DNA of 64,000 nucleotides from DASUPK01 sp963736685 (GTDB taxonomy: Bacteria > Actinomycetota > Thermoleophilia > Solirubrobacterales > 70-9). Under the pieces are notes generated by a model that searched no databases, was not told the origin of the DNA, and saw nothing but the letters and a program-made list of their open reading frames with translations. The stretch's first letter is position 1; each line of letters starts with the position of its first letter. This document shows positions 8,473 to 17,921 of the stretch, piece after piece. The stretch lies in the NCBI GenBank assembly GCA_963736685.1, contig CAVTPZ010000017.1:233306-297305 (forward strand), written 5' to 3'. A program made the position numbers and the translations under genes.

Positions 8473-9798
8473 ATGTCGGTCGCGCAACAGGGCATCGCAG
8501 CAGGAATCACGTACGACGACCTCTACCGCCGCTGGGAGGAGGGCAACTGGAAGGCGACCGAGCTCGACTTCTCGCATGACCGGAACGGCTGGGACTCGCT
8601 CAACGAGATCCAGCGCAAGTCCGCCCTCTGGATCTACTCGATGTTCTTCTACGGCGAGGACGCGGTCGCCGACGGCCTCTCCCCCTACATCGAGGCCGCC
8701 CCGAAGGAGGAGCAGAAGTACTTCCTCGCCACGCAGCAGGTGGACGAGGCCCGCCACGCCGTCTTCTTCCACCGCTTCTTCAAGGAGGTGATCGGGGTCG
8801 AGGGGAGCATCCACGATGCCCTCGACTTCACGACGCCGCAGCTCGGCTGGGGCTATCGCAACGTCTTCGGCCGGCTCGAGCGGATGGTCACCGAGCTCCA
8901 GACCGACCGGTCCCTCCCCAAGTTCGCCCAGGCGATCACGCTCTACCACATGATCATCGAGGCGACGATGGCCCAGCCGGGCCAGCACTTCATCGAGGAC
9001 TTCTTCGCCAAGGCCGGGACGATGCCCGGCTTCAGCGCTGGGATGGAGAAGGTCTCCCGCGACGAGCAGCGCCACATCGGCTTCGGCGTCAAGGTCCTCT
9101 CCGAGCTCTTCGCCGAATCCGACGAGTGCAAGGCCGCCGCCTCGGAACTGCTCCGGGAGGTGCTGCCATGGGTGACCGGGGTGTTCGTGCCGCCGGGCTG
9201 GGACGAGCGCTACACGACCGAGTACGGCTTCACGCTCGAGCAGATCTACGCGTTCGGGATGAAGTCCGTCGAGATGAAGTGGAAGGCGACCGGCTACCCC
9301 CTCCAGGAGATGCCGCCCGGCATCTATCCCTTCGACCCGGACATGTCGCACGAGGAGCGCGCCCAGCGCCAGATCAAGCTGCTGCGTGCCGGCGTCATGG
9401 GCGAGCCGAACGGCAAGCCCTCGGTCAACCCGGAGATCGAGGCCATCCTCTTCGACCTCATTGCCCGCTCGGCCCACACCGATGCGGTTGACCGGCCGGT
9501 GACGATCCAATGGCGCTTCGAGGACGCCGAGCCGTACCACCTGCGCATCGACAACGGCTCGACGCGGGCCGAGCCGGGTCTGGCTGAGAAGGCTGATGTG
9601 ACGCTGAGGACGACCTGGGCCGACTGGGTCGACGTCTCGGTCCGTGGCCAGGACGCGCGCCGCGCGATGTTCCGCCGCAAGATCAAGCCGCGCGGCTCGC
9701 TCCGCCAACTCGCGCGGATGCCGAAGATCTTCCCGCCGAGACCCCAGCCAGTCGGCGCCCAGGCCGCTCCACTTGGGAGCGGAGGCCGTAGGCCGTAG
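8473..9798 (+). CDS. R2-like diiron oxidase fused to an SCP2 domain
   Basis: 441 aa. The N-terminal ~300 residues are a ferritin-like, ribonucleotide-reductase-R2-type fold with a full set of candidate diiron ligands: Glu62, Glu92 and His95 (DEARH), Glu163, Glu198 and His201 (DEQRH). This is closest to R2lox-type ligand-binding oxidases. Residues about 315-425 look like an SCP2 sterol-carrier domain (VTIQWRFED ... KADVTLRTTWADWVDV), which usually binds a hydrophobic substrate. Probable role: oxygen-dependent modification of a lipid-like molecule (inference). Controlled by the divergent TetR through the operator at 8407-8426. The last ~20 residues are low complexity. Confidence 0.8.
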   Translation: MSVAQQGIAAGITYDDLYRRWEEGNWKATELDFSHDRNGWDSLNEIQRKSALWIYSMFFYGEDAVADGLSPYIEAAPKEEQKYFLATQQVDEARHAVFFHRFFKEVIGVEGSIHDALDFTTPQLGWGYRNVFGRLERMVTELQTDRSLPKFAQAITLYHMIIEATMAQPGQHFIEDFFAKAGTMPGFSAGMEKVSRDEQRHIGFGVKVLSELFAESDECKAAASELLREVLPWVTGVFVPPGWDERYTTEYGFTLEQIYAFGMKSVEMKWKATGYPLQEMPPGIYPFDPDMSHEERAQRQIKLLRAGVMGEPNGKPSVNPEIEAILFDLIARSAHTDAVDRPVTIQWRFEDAEPYHLRIDNGSTRAEPGLAEKADVTLRTTWADWVDVSVRGQDARRAMFRRKIKPRGSLRQLARMPKIFPPRPQPVGAQAAPLGSGGRRP

Positions 9799-9850
9799 CG
9801 ACTTGTGTCGGGCGGCCGCTCGGCGCCGACGATTTGATGGCGAAGCCGGG

Positions 9851-10327
9851 TTACTCGCCCAGCAACCGCTTCTTCTGGGCCTCGAACTCGGCGTCGGTGA
9901 TCTTGCCGGCTTCGCGCTGCTGTTCCAGATGAGCGATCTGGTCGAGAGGGTCCTGCTGCGGAGCTGAGATGCCGCCGCCGAACCCGCCGGCGTTGGGCAC
10001 GGGCATCATCTTGCCGAGGATGCCGGTGAGCTTCTCCTGCAGCCCCGGCACTGTCGCCGCATTGATCGTCTGACCCTTCTTGTCCGGGTCGACCCCCGAC
10101 TCACGAAGCGCCTCCTCGATCTCCTCGCGGGCCCCGGTTCCCCGCAGATCGACCGTTTGGCTCGACGTCTCGACCTTCGCGTCGGGGCTGGTCCACCCGG
10201 CCTCGCCCATCGAGACGCTCTGTGAGTCCGGCAGCGCGGAGCCCTGCACGACGGCGTCGAACTCGGGCGTCCCGGGCTGCGGGATCGCGGTCTCGTCCTT
10301 TCGTCTCAGGAAGCCGAAGAGCCCCAT
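9851..10327 (-). CDS. SHOCT-domain protein
   Basis: 158-aa soluble protein. The C-terminal ~32 residues (DPLDQIAHLEQQREAGKITD, then AEFEAQKKRLL) are a SHOCT module, a short helical domain often found at protein ends and thought to mediate oligomerisation. The rest (MGLFGFLRRKDE, a Ser/Thr-rich middle and a Gly-rich hinge) is not recognised. It follows the rhamnosidase gene on the same strand with a gap of about 20 nt in transcription order. A function cannot be assigned. Confidence 0.75.
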   Translation of the reverse strand: MGLFGFLRRKDETAIPQPGTPEFDAVVQGSALPDSQSVSMGEAGWTSPDAKVETSSQTVDLRGTGAREEIEEALRESGVDPDKKGQTINAATVPGLQEKLTGILGKMMPVPNAGGFGGGISAPQQDPLDQIAHLEQQREAGKITDAEFEAQKKRLLGE

Positions 10328-10347
10328 GGGCCGACTGTAGCGCTCGA

Positions 10348-12438
10348 TCAGCCAGCCGCAAAGGTGTGCCGACCGGTCACCTTGCGGAACCGCACGACCC
10401 CGCCCCGGGCCTTCGCGTGAACGACCTTGCCGTCGATGGCGACCGTGTGGGCGTGCCGGGGCATCGGCAGCTCCACGAGTCCGGAAGTCCCGGGCGGGGC
10501 CGCGACCGTGAGCTTGAACAGATGGCCGCTGCGGCGCCAGCGCGATGCGATCGCCCCGTGGGGAGTCGGCGCCTTCCCCTGGGCGAAGCGCAGGTCGCCC
10601 GGCTCGGGCGCGACGATCCAGCGGCGGTACCCGGGAGCGGTCGGCCGGATGCCGAGGACGTATCCCGACAAGGCCGGAACCGGGCCGCCGCCCCAGCCGT
10701 GCGCGAGGGAGATCCCACCGGACTTCGGCGCTCCGTCGAGCTGCATGCTCTCCCAGACCGTGCCCGGGCCCCAGGAGAGCATCTGACCCCAGGTGCGCCG
10801 CATCAAGCTCAGTGCACCGTCCGCGTCCCCGACCGACAGGCGGGCGAGGAGCTCGGTCGAGGAGATGAACGGCGAGATGTAGCGGCTCATGTAGGGATCG
10901 TCGGACTCGCCGTTGGCGACGCCGTACGGGGTCATCAGGTGCCTGTCGATGAAGTGGAGCGCCTGTTGGGACTGGGCCGGCGTCGTGATCCCGCCGAGGA
11001 TCGCCTCGACCTGCGCGTCCTGGGTGTGGTTGGTGCGGGGTTCGTCGCGATTCAGGATGAAGGCGCCCGCGCGCGGATCCCAGAGCCGCGCGAGCATTGC
11101 GGCGCGGAGGGCCGCCGCCTGATGGATGTCCGCGTTGGCCGCGCGCCGGCCTCCTCCCAATCCCCGCTCCAGCTGAGCCCCGGCCATCAGCGCCCGGAAC
11201 AGCGACGCGTTGGTGTAGGTGTCGATTCCGCCGGCAGCATCGAACGGGTGCCAGTTGATCGTCAGGACCTGCGAGGGCGTGCGATAGAGCCCGCCGTCGA
11301 GACGCGCCAGGAAGTAGGCGAGGGCCCGCCGGACCACGGGCATCATGCGCCGCGCAAAGCGCCGGTCACCGGTGAGCATGTAGTAGTCGCGGAGGGCGAT
11401 GACCCAGGCCGCGGTGTACTGAGGGATGCGCAGATCGCTGTTGTTCGGCAACGCGGTGGCCGGAAACTGCGAGGCGCCGGCGAGGGGCGGCGGCGGCGTG
11501 TTCGGGCATTGCACCGCGATCTGCGTCACCGGCTGCAGCTGGCCGTCGCTGTACTGAAGGCAGCTGAACGCCTGGAGCGAGGCGCGAAGGATGCCCGGGG
11601 CGGCCCGCAGCGAGTAGTTGCCGACGAGGTCCTCCATGTTCAGGTCGCCCGCCCAGATCGCGCGATCCCGCTTCGCTCCGTCGGCGACGACGGTCCGGCT
11701 GAATCCGTACCGCAGGTCCCGGAACGAATCCATCGCGAACGTGTACGCGCTCGCGTACCAGATCCGGTTGAGCTCATCGTCGTTCGAGAAGAAGTTGCCG
11801 CTGTAGCCGTCAGGCCCCGGGTGCAGATGCTCGTTCCGCACGCGGACGTAGTCGATCGTGGCGGTGCCAGGCCCGTCGAGCTGGAGCGAGATGTAGCGCT
11901 CCGCTCCACGGATCCCGGCCGAACGGAATTCGACGGGCTTGGTCGTCTGGAAGACGTCGGTCCGAGAGTCCGGGTCGTCCGAAGTGCCGAACGAGAACTG
12001 CGGGCCACCGGTGTCCCCGCCGGGGGTGAGGTGATCCAGGCTCTCGGAGTAGCCGAGCCGGATCGGCGTGCCGCTCGACGACGTCACGCCGACCTCCACG
12101 TAGCCGCCGACGTTCTCGCCCAGGTCGAGCAGCAGGGCGGGGTTGCCGACGCCGGCCGCGTTGAGGCCGGTCTCGTCGATCGTCATCGCGCCGCCCCCGG
12201 GAGCCTTCAACCCACTGGTCCCGCGGATGTTCGACGGGGAGGTGCCGACCACGTAGGCCGCCTTCGGATAGACGAATCTGCCCGGATCGATCACGAAACG
12301 CTTCCACCCCGAGCTCGCCGGGATCGGGGCCTTCGACTGGGTTGCCACGGAGGCGTCCGCGCGCGCGGCCTGGGACGCCACCAGAGCCATTGCGAATACG
12401 AGCACGGTCAACCGGCTCCCTCTCCCCGGTCGGAGCAC
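10348..12438 (-). CDS. Secreted alpha-L-rhamnosidase (GH78)
   Basis: 696 aa with a signal peptide (LTVLVFAMALVASQAARADA). A beta-sandwich N-terminal part is followed by an (alpha/alpha)6 barrel carrying the GH78 signature DGAKRDRAIWAGDL (about residues 252-265), where the Asp and Glu residues of the catalytic pocket lie, and a C-terminal sandwich domain (VAPEPGDLRFAQG). The enzyme releases terminal L-rhamnose from glycosides or polysaccharides outside the cytoplasm. It is 42 nt from the thioesterase gene upstream on the same strand, but no functional link is evident. Confidence 0.9.
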   Translation of the reverse strand: MLRPGRGSRLTVLVFAMALVASQAARADASVATQSKAPIPASSGWKRFVIDPGRFVYPKAAYVVGTSPSNIRGTSGLKAPGGGAMTIDETGLNAAGVGNPALLLDLGENVGGYVEVGVTSSSGTPIRLGYSESLDHLTPGGDTGGPQFSFGTSDDPDSRTDVFQTTKPVEFRSAGIRGAERYISLQLDGPGTATIDYVRVRNEHLHPGPDGYSGNFFSNDDELNRIWYASAYTFAMDSFRDLRYGFSRTVVADGAKRDRAIWAGDLNMEDLVGNYSLRAAPGILRASLQAFSCLQYSDGQLQPVTQIAVQCPNTPPPPLAGASQFPATALPNNSDLRIPQYTAAWVIALRDYYMLTGDRRFARRMMPVVRRALAYFLARLDGGLYRTPSQVLTINWHPFDAAGGIDTYTNASLFRALMAGAQLERGLGGGRRAANADIHQAAALRAAMLARLWDPRAGAFILNRDEPRTNHTQDAQVEAILGGITTPAQSQQALHFIDRHLMTPYGVANGESDDPYMSRYISPFISSTELLARLSVGDADGALSLMRRTWGQMLSWGPGTVWESMQLDGAPKSGGISLAHGWGGGPVPALSGYVLGIRPTAPGYRRWIVAPEPGDLRFAQGKAPTPHGAIASRWRRSGHLFKLTVAAPPGTSGLVELPMPRHAHTVAIDGKVVHAKARGGVVRFRKVTGRHTFAAG

Positions 12439-12480
12439 GGCGCGACCCTATCAACGCGACCCGAAGCGTCGGCAAACGCG

Positions 12481-13581
12481 CTACGCGCCCGGATCGTCCT
12501 CCGGGTCGGAGGAGCCCGAGCCCAGCTCGACCCCCACCAGGTTCGCCGGCCGCCCCGGCAGGTACATCGAGGAGCCGGTGGCGAGAGCGACCTGTTTGCC
12601 CTCGGAGTTCGTGATCTCGGCGGCGGTGATCACCAGCGTCCGGCCTCGATGGAGGATCCGGGCGCGCGCGATCAGATCGTTCCCGTCCGGGAAGACAGGG
12701 CGCAGGTAGTTGACCTTGAAGTCGAGCGGCGCCACGGCTGTGTCCGAGGCGGCCGTGGTGAAGGCGGCGCCGGTCATCGCGCTCTCGGCCAGCATGGCGG
12801 TGAAACCGCCCTGGATCGTTCCGGCGGACGTCGAAAGCCATTTGCTGCAGGGAAGGGCGACCACCGCCTCTCCGTCACCAACCTCCACTGCCCGGAGGCC
12901 GGTGAGGTGGTGGATCGGCGGGCGCGGCAACTCGTCGTCGATCAGCGCCCGCATCAACTCCAGGCCGGTGCGGCGCTCGAACTCCTCCTGAGGGAGAACC
13001 TCACCCTCGATCTCCCGGCGAAGGGGATCGTCCGGCGATTCGCCGGGGGGATCGTTTTCGTGTGGCGGCGCGTCGAGGTCCGGCGGCTCGGGAATCGGAT
13101 CGACCGGCGGGAAGACGCTGCACCGGGTCGTCCCGTGCGAGATCAGCTGGTCCTCGGAGTCGAACAGGAAGGCCTCGGAGATTCCCATTGTGCGGCCCCG
13201 GTGAATCAGCTGGCCCGATCCGGTGACCGCGGCGCCGTCGCGCGGCACGACCGGGCGGAGAAAGGACATCGAGAGCTCGGCGGTGGTCATCCCCTGCCCA
13301 GCCTCCACCGAGGAGTGCACGACCGAGCCGAGGGCGGCATCGCCGATCACCGCGAGCATCCCGGCCGAGATCAGGCCCGAGGTGTTCGCGAACCAGGGCG
13401 AAGCCGGCATCGAGAACGTCGAGTGGCCGAGCGAGCCCTCGGTCATCTCGAGCTCGGTGAGGTAGCCCATCGGCGAGTACGGGATGAGCCCACGCCTTCC
13501 GGCGCCCATGCGCTCGATCCCGGGCAGCCCCAGGAAGGAGCGGTCCGGGTAGCCGCCCTTCGCGGGTTCCTGCCAGATCAA
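12481..13581 (-). CDS. Double-hotdog acyl-CoA thioesterase family protein
   Basis: 366 aa made of two PaaI-like hotdog domains joined by an acidic Pro-rich linker (about residues 160-190). The first contains LISAGMLAVIGDAALGSVVH, the second TIQGGFTAMLAESAMTGAAF; both carry the Gly-rich helix of the fold and a later SFLRPV or NYLRPVF strand. The family hydrolyses acyl-CoA thioesters. Its start overlaps the stop of the upstream tetR gene by 4 nt, so the two form an operon and the regulator probably senses an acyl-CoA or lipid (inference). Confidence 0.85.
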   Translation of the reverse strand: MIWQEPAKGGYPDRSFLGLPGIERMGAGRRGLIPYSPMGYLTELEMTEGSLGHSTFSMPASPWFANTSGLISAGMLAVIGDAALGSVVHSSVEAGQGMTTAELSMSFLRPVVPRDGAAVTGSGQLIHRGRTMGISEAFLFDSEDQLISHGTTRCSVFPPVDPIPEPPDLDAPPHENDPPGESPDDPLRREIEGEVLPQEEFERRTGLELMRALIDDELPRPPIHHLTGLRAVEVGDGEAVVALPCSKWLSTSAGTIQGGFTAMLAESAMTGAAFTTAASDTAVAPLDFKVNYLRPVFPDGNDLIARARILHRGRTLVITAAEITNSEGKQVALATGSSMYLPGRPANLVGVELGSGSSDPEDDPGA

Positions 13582-14180
13582 CTCGCGAGCAGATGGCGCG
13601 CGGCTTCGGTCCCGGCGGAGATCACGCCAGCGTGATCGCGCTCGGGATCCGAGAGCAGCTGCAGGGCGATGCCGTCGGCGAGCGCGAAGAGGAGCGCGAC
13701 GACCGCGTCGATGTCGAAGCGCGGCTTGATCACGCCCTCGTCCTGCTTGGCGCGCAGGATGTCGGCGACGTGGCCGCGAGTGCGGTTGAAGAGCTCACCC
13801 ACCTCGCGCTGGATCTCCGGGTTGCGCCGGCCTGCGGTGAACAGGTCGAAGAGCAGGACCCAGAAGCCGGGATCGTTCTGAATCGAATCCTCGAGGTCGG
13901 CAACCAGGATGTCGAGCAGCTCGTCCGCCGAGGTGGCCCCCGCCAGGGCGTCATCCAGGCGGGTGATCCGGTGCACCGTGTCGCGACGGACCACCTCGAC
14001 CAGGAGCGCCTCCTTGGTGCCGAAGTAGTAGTGGAGAAGCCCACGGCTCACACCCGCCTCACGGGCGACGTGCTCGAAAGTCGAGCCGGAGATGCCTCGG
14101 CGGGCGACGCTCGAGCGCATCGCCTCGACGATCCGCTGAGCCTTCTCCCCACTCAGCTCACGCGTCTTGGTGGCCTCCAC
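13578..14180 (-). CDS. TetR family transcriptional regulator
   Basis: 200 aa. The helix-turn-helix is at about residues 12-58 (GSTFEHVAREAGVSRGLLHY, then YFGTKEALL), with a C-terminal helical ligand domain. It is the first gene of a two-gene operon with the double-hotdog thioesterase (ATGA-type overlap at 13578-13581). The upstream gap (14181-14219) contains only an imperfect palindrome around GCTGTCCAGC. Confidence 0.9.
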   Translation of the reverse strand: MEATKTRELSGEKAQRIVEAMRSSVARRGISGSTFEHVAREAGVSRGLLHYYFGTKEALLVEVVRRDTVHRITRLDDALAGATSADELLDILVADLEDSIQNDPGFWVLLFDLFTAGRRNPEIQREVGELFNRTRGHVADILRAKQDEGVIKPRFDIDAVVALLFALADGIALQLLSDPERDHAGVISAGTEAARHLLAS

Positions 14181-14219
14181 GGGCCGAAGATTAGGCGTTT
14201 GGCTGGCTGGACAGCTTGC

Positions 14220-14921
14220 TCAGCCGAGCTTCACCGGCGGGTTGTGGCCCGGGATGACCACAGCGGGGTTCAGGTCCCGAATTCGCTGCCACTGCCGCAG
14301 CAGCTCCTCGCGCTCGGGCCCAAAATCCTCAGGCAGGCTCATCTCGTCGAAGTACTCCGGCAACGGCCCGACGCAGTCGGAGGCGATCACCACGAGGCCC
14401 TCATCGGTGTCGACCAGCAGTGAGATCAGGCCGTCGGAGTGGCCGGGCGTGAGCATCCAGCGGATGCCCGGCTCGATCTCCCCCTCGTCCCCATCGAGGA
14501 CCTCGAGGTTGGCCATCTCCATCACACCGGAGACGATCTGCGCATAGGGAGCCTCGGTCTCGATCCGATGGACATAGGTGCGCCGCATCGGCCAGGCGGC
14601 CAGGCCCTCGGCGTGATCGAAGTGGAGGTGCGTGAGGATCACATCCTTCACCTCGTTCGGGTCGACGCCGAGCTCGGTCATCGCCCCGATCACGGGCGCT
14701 CCCTGCATGATCAGCCCGGGATCGACGAGGTAGTCGCGCTCGCCGCGGACGAGGAGCGTGTTCGGGAAGGCGACCATGCCCGTCGTCCGCCCGCCCTGCT
14801 GGAGCGACTTGTAGCGCTCGAACCCGTCCGCCGAGCTGTCGATGGTGGCCGCCTCCGCCTCGCCGTTGGACACGGCGAAGACGTAGCGCTGGGCCGGAAG
14901 GAGGATGTGGACAGATGCCAT
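14220..14921 (-). CDS. Metallo-beta-lactamase fold hydrolase (lactonase-like)
   Basis: 233 aa. Zinc motif HLHFDHAEG (about residue 95), a second-site Asp in ASDCVGP and a late PGHNPP histidine give the full dinuclear set of the AHL-lactonase/glyoxalase II branch. The substrate is unknown. No secretion signal is clear; the N-terminal ILLPAQRYVFAVSNG is a beta-strand rather than a leader. It is the last gene before the tetR-thioesterase pair, transcribed in the same direction. Confidence 0.85.
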   Translation of the reverse strand: MASVHILLPAQRYVFAVSNGEAEAATIDSSADGFERYKSLQQGGRTTGMVAFPNTLLVRGERDYLVDPGLIMQGAPVIGAMTELGVDPNEVKDVILTHLHFDHAEGLAAWPMRRTYVHRIETEAPYAQIVSGVMEMANLEVLDGDEGEIEPGIRWMLTPGHSDGLISLLVDTDEGLVVIASDCVGPLPEYFDEMSLPEDFGPEREELLRQWQRIRDLNPAVVIPGHNPPVKLG

Positions 14922-14943
14922 CGGCGGACCCTATTCAAACGAA

Positions 14944-14967
14944 GAGGGCGCCCCGAAGGACGCCCTC
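14944..14967 (-). terminator. Hairpin downstream of the gene at 14990-15439
   Basis: GAGGGCG (14944-14950) pairs perfectly with CGCCCTC (14961-14967) across a 10-nt loop, placed just after the 15439-14990 gene and before the metallo-hydrolase start. Confidence 0.45.
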
Positions 14968-14989
14968 GCCAAGCCGGTGATGCCGTTCG

Positions 14990-15439
14990 TCAGGCGCTGG
15001 GGACGGTCTCGGTATCCGGGGCCGGGGTGGTGGTCGAGGTGTACTCGAACTCCTCCTCCGCGCCGAACAGCTTGTCGAGCACGAGCTTGCGCGCGTCCTC
15101 GCTCAGGATGAGAACCAGGGCCGCACCGAGGATGCCCACGAGCAGGGCCTTTCCAAGCCCGAACCGGCGGCGGGTGCTCCGTCCGCGCAGCTGCTGTGAA
15201 GCATCCCGAAGCGACTCTGCCGCCGTCCGCAGATCACGCTGAACCTTCTTGTCGTCCATCAGGGCCTTCGCGGGCCCCTTCCCATTCGACATCCGGGCAT
15301 ACGCGCCCTTGGCGGCCTCGAAGGCCACTCGGATGTTCTCGCGCAGCTCGTCATCCTCGATGAGCCGTCGCACATATGGATTGGACGCAACCGACCGGGC
15401 AGCATCTCCGGCTTTCGCGCTTCTGCTTTGTGCCCCCAT
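14990..15439 (-). CDS. Single-pass membrane protein of unknown function
   Basis: 149 aa. A soluble helical N-terminal part (VRRLIEDDELRENIRVAFEA, then AAKGAYARM) is followed by a basic stretch (RGRSTRRRFG), one membrane helix (KALLVGILGAALVLILS, about residues 97-113) and a short acidic/Thr-rich tail. Basic residues before the helix suggest an N-in topology. The family is not recognised. It lies 39 nt after lon on the same strand and may be co-transcribed. Confidence 0.65.
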   Translation of the reverse strand: MGAQSRSAKAGDAARSVASNPYVRRLIEDDELRENIRVAFEAAKGAYARMSNGKGPAKALMDDKKVQRDLRTAAESLRDASQQLRGRSTRRRFGLGKALLVGILGAALVLILSEDARKLVLDKLFGAEEEFEYTSTTTPAPDTETVPSA

Positions 15440-15478
15440 GGGTCTCCTCAGATCGTTTTCCAGGGTGCACCGGGGAGA

Positions 15479-17890
15479 CTACCCGCTGGCGCGTTTCCCA
15501 TCCGTTTGCAGGGCGACCTTCAGCACATCGCCGATGTCGTCGGCGTAGACGAAGTCCAGACCCTCGCGCTCCTGCTCGGAGATCTCCTCCACGTCGCCCT
15601 CGTTGCGGTCGGGCACGATCACCTGCTTGATGCCGGCCCGCTGCGCCGCGAGCGACTTCTCCTTGAGGCCCCCGATCGGGAGAACCTGGCCGGTCAGGGT
15701 GATCTCGCCGGTCATCGCCACGTCGTTGCGGACGGGGCGGTTGGTGATCAGCGAGGCGAGGGCCGTGGCCATCGCAATACCCGCCGAGGGGCCGTCCTTG
15801 GGCACGGCCCCGGCCGGGATGTGGACATGGATGTCGTGGTTCGCGAACCACTCATCCTCGAGGTCGGGTGCCAGCTCGTGCGCGTGCCGCCGCACCCAGG
15901 TGAGCGCCGCCTGCGCGGACTCCCGCATCACGTCGCCGAGCTGGCCCGTGATCGTGAGGTTCCCCGATCCGGGTACCGCGCTCGCCTCGATGAAGAGGAC
16001 CACCCCGCCCACCGGTGTCCAAGCGAGGCCGGTGGCGACGCCGGGATCCTTGGTCCGGCGGCGGGTCTCGGAGAAGACCTGGCGCTTGCCGAGCAGCTCG
16101 CGGGCGCGCTTGGCCGAGACCCGCACCTTCCCCTTGGCCTTCCCCTCCGCGACGTCGCGAGCGACCTTGCGGCAGACGGTGCCGATCTGACGCTCGAGGT
16201 TCCGCACGCCGGCCTCCCGGGTGTACTCCTCGATGATCGCTTTCAGGGCGGGGTCGGCGAACTCGATGTTCGATGCCCTCAGCCCATTCGCCGAAAGCTG
16301 CCTCGGCACCAGGTAGCGCTTCGCGATGTGGAGCTTCTCCTCGACCGTGTAGCCGGCGAGCTGGATCACCTCCATCCGGTCCTGGAGCGCCGGCGGGATC
16401 GTGTCCAGGATGTTGGCGGTGGCGATGAAGAGGACCTCGGAGAGGTCGAACGGCAGGTCCAGGTAGTGGTCGCGGAAGGTCGCGTTCTGGGCGGGGTCGA
16501 GCACCTCGAGCATCGCGCTGGAGGGATCGCCGCGGAAGTCCGCCCCCATCTTGTCGATCTCGTCGATCATGAAGACGGGGTTGCGGGTGCCCGCGTCACG
16601 CAGCGCGCGGATGATCGTTCCCGGAAGGGCGCCGATGTAGGTGCGGCGATGGCCCCGGATCTCAGCCTCGTCGCGGACCCCGCCGACGGAGACCCGCTCG
16701 AACTCCCGACCGAGCGCCTTGGAGATGGAGCGGCCCAGGCTGGTCTTGCCGACGCCCGGCGGGCCGACGAAACAGAGGATGGGGCCCGGCGAGTCCGGAT
16801 TGAGCTTGCGGACGGCGAGGTATTCGAGTATCCGGTCCTTGACCTCCTCGAGGTCGTAGTGGTCCTCGTCGAGGACCTTCCGCGCATGAGAGATATCGAG
16901 GTTGTCGTCGGTCTCCTTGGACCAGGGCAGGTCGACCATCCATTCCAGATAGGTGCGGATCACGCCGTACTCGGCGGCGACCGGAGGCAGCTTCTCCAGC
17001 CGGGAGAGCTCCCGCTCGGCCGCCTTCTGCGCCTCCTCGGGAAGCTCGGCCTCCTCGATCCGCTGGCGGAGCTCGTTCAGCTCCGCCTGCTGTTCGTCCT
17101 CCTCACCCAGCTCCTCCTGAATCGCCTTCATCTGCTGGCGCAGGAAGTACTCGCGCTGGCCCTTGTCGATCTCTGACTCGACCTGCGACTGAATCTTGGA
17201 GCCGAGCTGGACCACCTCGAGCTCGCGGGTGAGGATCTCCGAGAGCCGCCGCAGCCGCTTGGTCACGTCGACGGTCTCGAGCAGCTCCTGCTTCTCCTCG
17301 GTGGAGATGCGAAGCGCGCCGGCGATCAGGTGGGAGAGCGCGATCGGCTCGTCGAGGTTGGCGACGGCGAGCTGGAGCTCCTCCGGCAGGTACGGGATCG
17401 CCTCGATGATCTGGCTGAACGTGCTCTGCACGTTGCGGGTGAGGGCCTCGAGCTCGGTGGATGCCTCGATCACGTCGGGCATCTCCTCGATCTTCGCGAC
17501 GAGGTAGGGCTCTTCGCTGACGTACTCGAGGATCCGGATGCGAACGCTTCCCTGAACCAGGATGCGCAGGGTGCCGTCGGGCACCTTCATCATCCGCGCG
17601 ACCGTGCCGGCCACACCGACGTCGTAGAGATCGTCGGGGCCCGGCCTGTCGAGCTCGGGATCCTTGGAGGCGACCATCGCGAGCATCCGGTTGCCGGAGA
17701 GGACCTCGTTGACCAGGTTGATGGAGCGCTCCTGGCCCACCGCCAGGGGTGTGAGCGTGTCCGGATAGGTGACGGTCTCCCTCAGCGGCAGGATCGGAAG
17801 GGCGTCGGGAAGCGGCTCGGTGCTGGCGATGGCCTCGTCGATGTCGGGGATCTCGACGACTTCGAGTTGAGGAGTCTCGACGTCGGCCAT
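15479..17890 (-). CDS. lon: ATP-dependent protease La (Lon)
   Basis: 803-aa LonA-type protease that degrades misfolded and regulatory proteins in the cytoplasm. N-terminal LON substrate-binding domain (LPILPLRETVTYPDTLTPLAV), a coiled region (REYFLRQQMKAIQEELGEED), AAA+ module with Walker A GPPGVGKTS (about 374) and Walker B FMIDEIDKM (about 440), and the C-terminal Ser-Lys protease with PKDGPSAG (Ser about 701) and GGLKEK (Lys about 743). I chose the ATG at 17890 (MADVETPQ), which has GGGGGAG 9 nt upstream; an in-frame TTG at 17938 would overlap the hsp20 gene. Pairing with Hsp20 suggests joint heat/stress control. Confidence 0.97.
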   Translation of the reverse strand: MADVETPQLEVVEIPDIDEAIASTEPLPDALPILPLRETVTYPDTLTPLAVGQERSINLVNEVLSGNRMLAMVASKDPELDRPGPDDLYDVGVAGTVARMMKVPDGTLRILVQGSVRIRILEYVSEEPYLVAKIEEMPDVIEASTELEALTRNVQSTFSQIIEAIPYLPEELQLAVANLDEPIALSHLIAGALRISTEEKQELLETVDVTKRLRRLSEILTRELEVVQLGSKIQSQVESEIDKGQREYFLRQQMKAIQEELGEEDEQQAELNELRQRIEEAELPEEAQKAAERELSRLEKLPPVAAEYGVIRTYLEWMVDLPWSKETDDNLDISHARKVLDEDHYDLEEVKDRILEYLAVRKLNPDSPGPILCFVGPPGVGKTSLGRSISKALGREFERVSVGGVRDEAEIRGHRRTYIGALPGTIIRALRDAGTRNPVFMIDEIDKMGADFRGDPSSAMLEVLDPAQNATFRDHYLDLPFDLSEVLFIATANILDTIPPALQDRMEVIQLAGYTVEEKLHIAKRYLVPRQLSANGLRASNIEFADPALKAIIEEYTREAGVRNLERQIGTVCRKVARDVAEGKAKGKVRVSAKRARELLGKRQVFSETRRRTKDPGVATGLAWTPVGGVVLFIEASAVPGSGNLTITGQLGDVMRESAQAALTWVRRHAHELAPDLEDEWFANHDIHVHIPAGAVPKDGPSAGIAMATALASLITNRPVRNDVAMTGEITLTGQVLPIGGLKEKSLAAQRAGIKQVIVPDRNEGDVEEISEQEREGLDFVYADDIGDVLKVALQTDGKRASG

Positions 17891-17921
17891 CGTCAGGCTC
17901 TCTCCCCCGTCTGGAAGCTCG

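Noticed and set aside
10222..13635. A plus-strand open frame of over 1100 codons opposite the rhamnosidase and thioesterase genes
   Set aside because: It is the antisense of two well-supported genes. Its translation is rich in Arg, Gly and Asp with no domain pattern.
15428..17176. A 582-codon plus-strand frame opposite lon
   Set aside because: Antisense of the Lon ATPase and protease domains; composition is typical of a GC-driven shadow frame.
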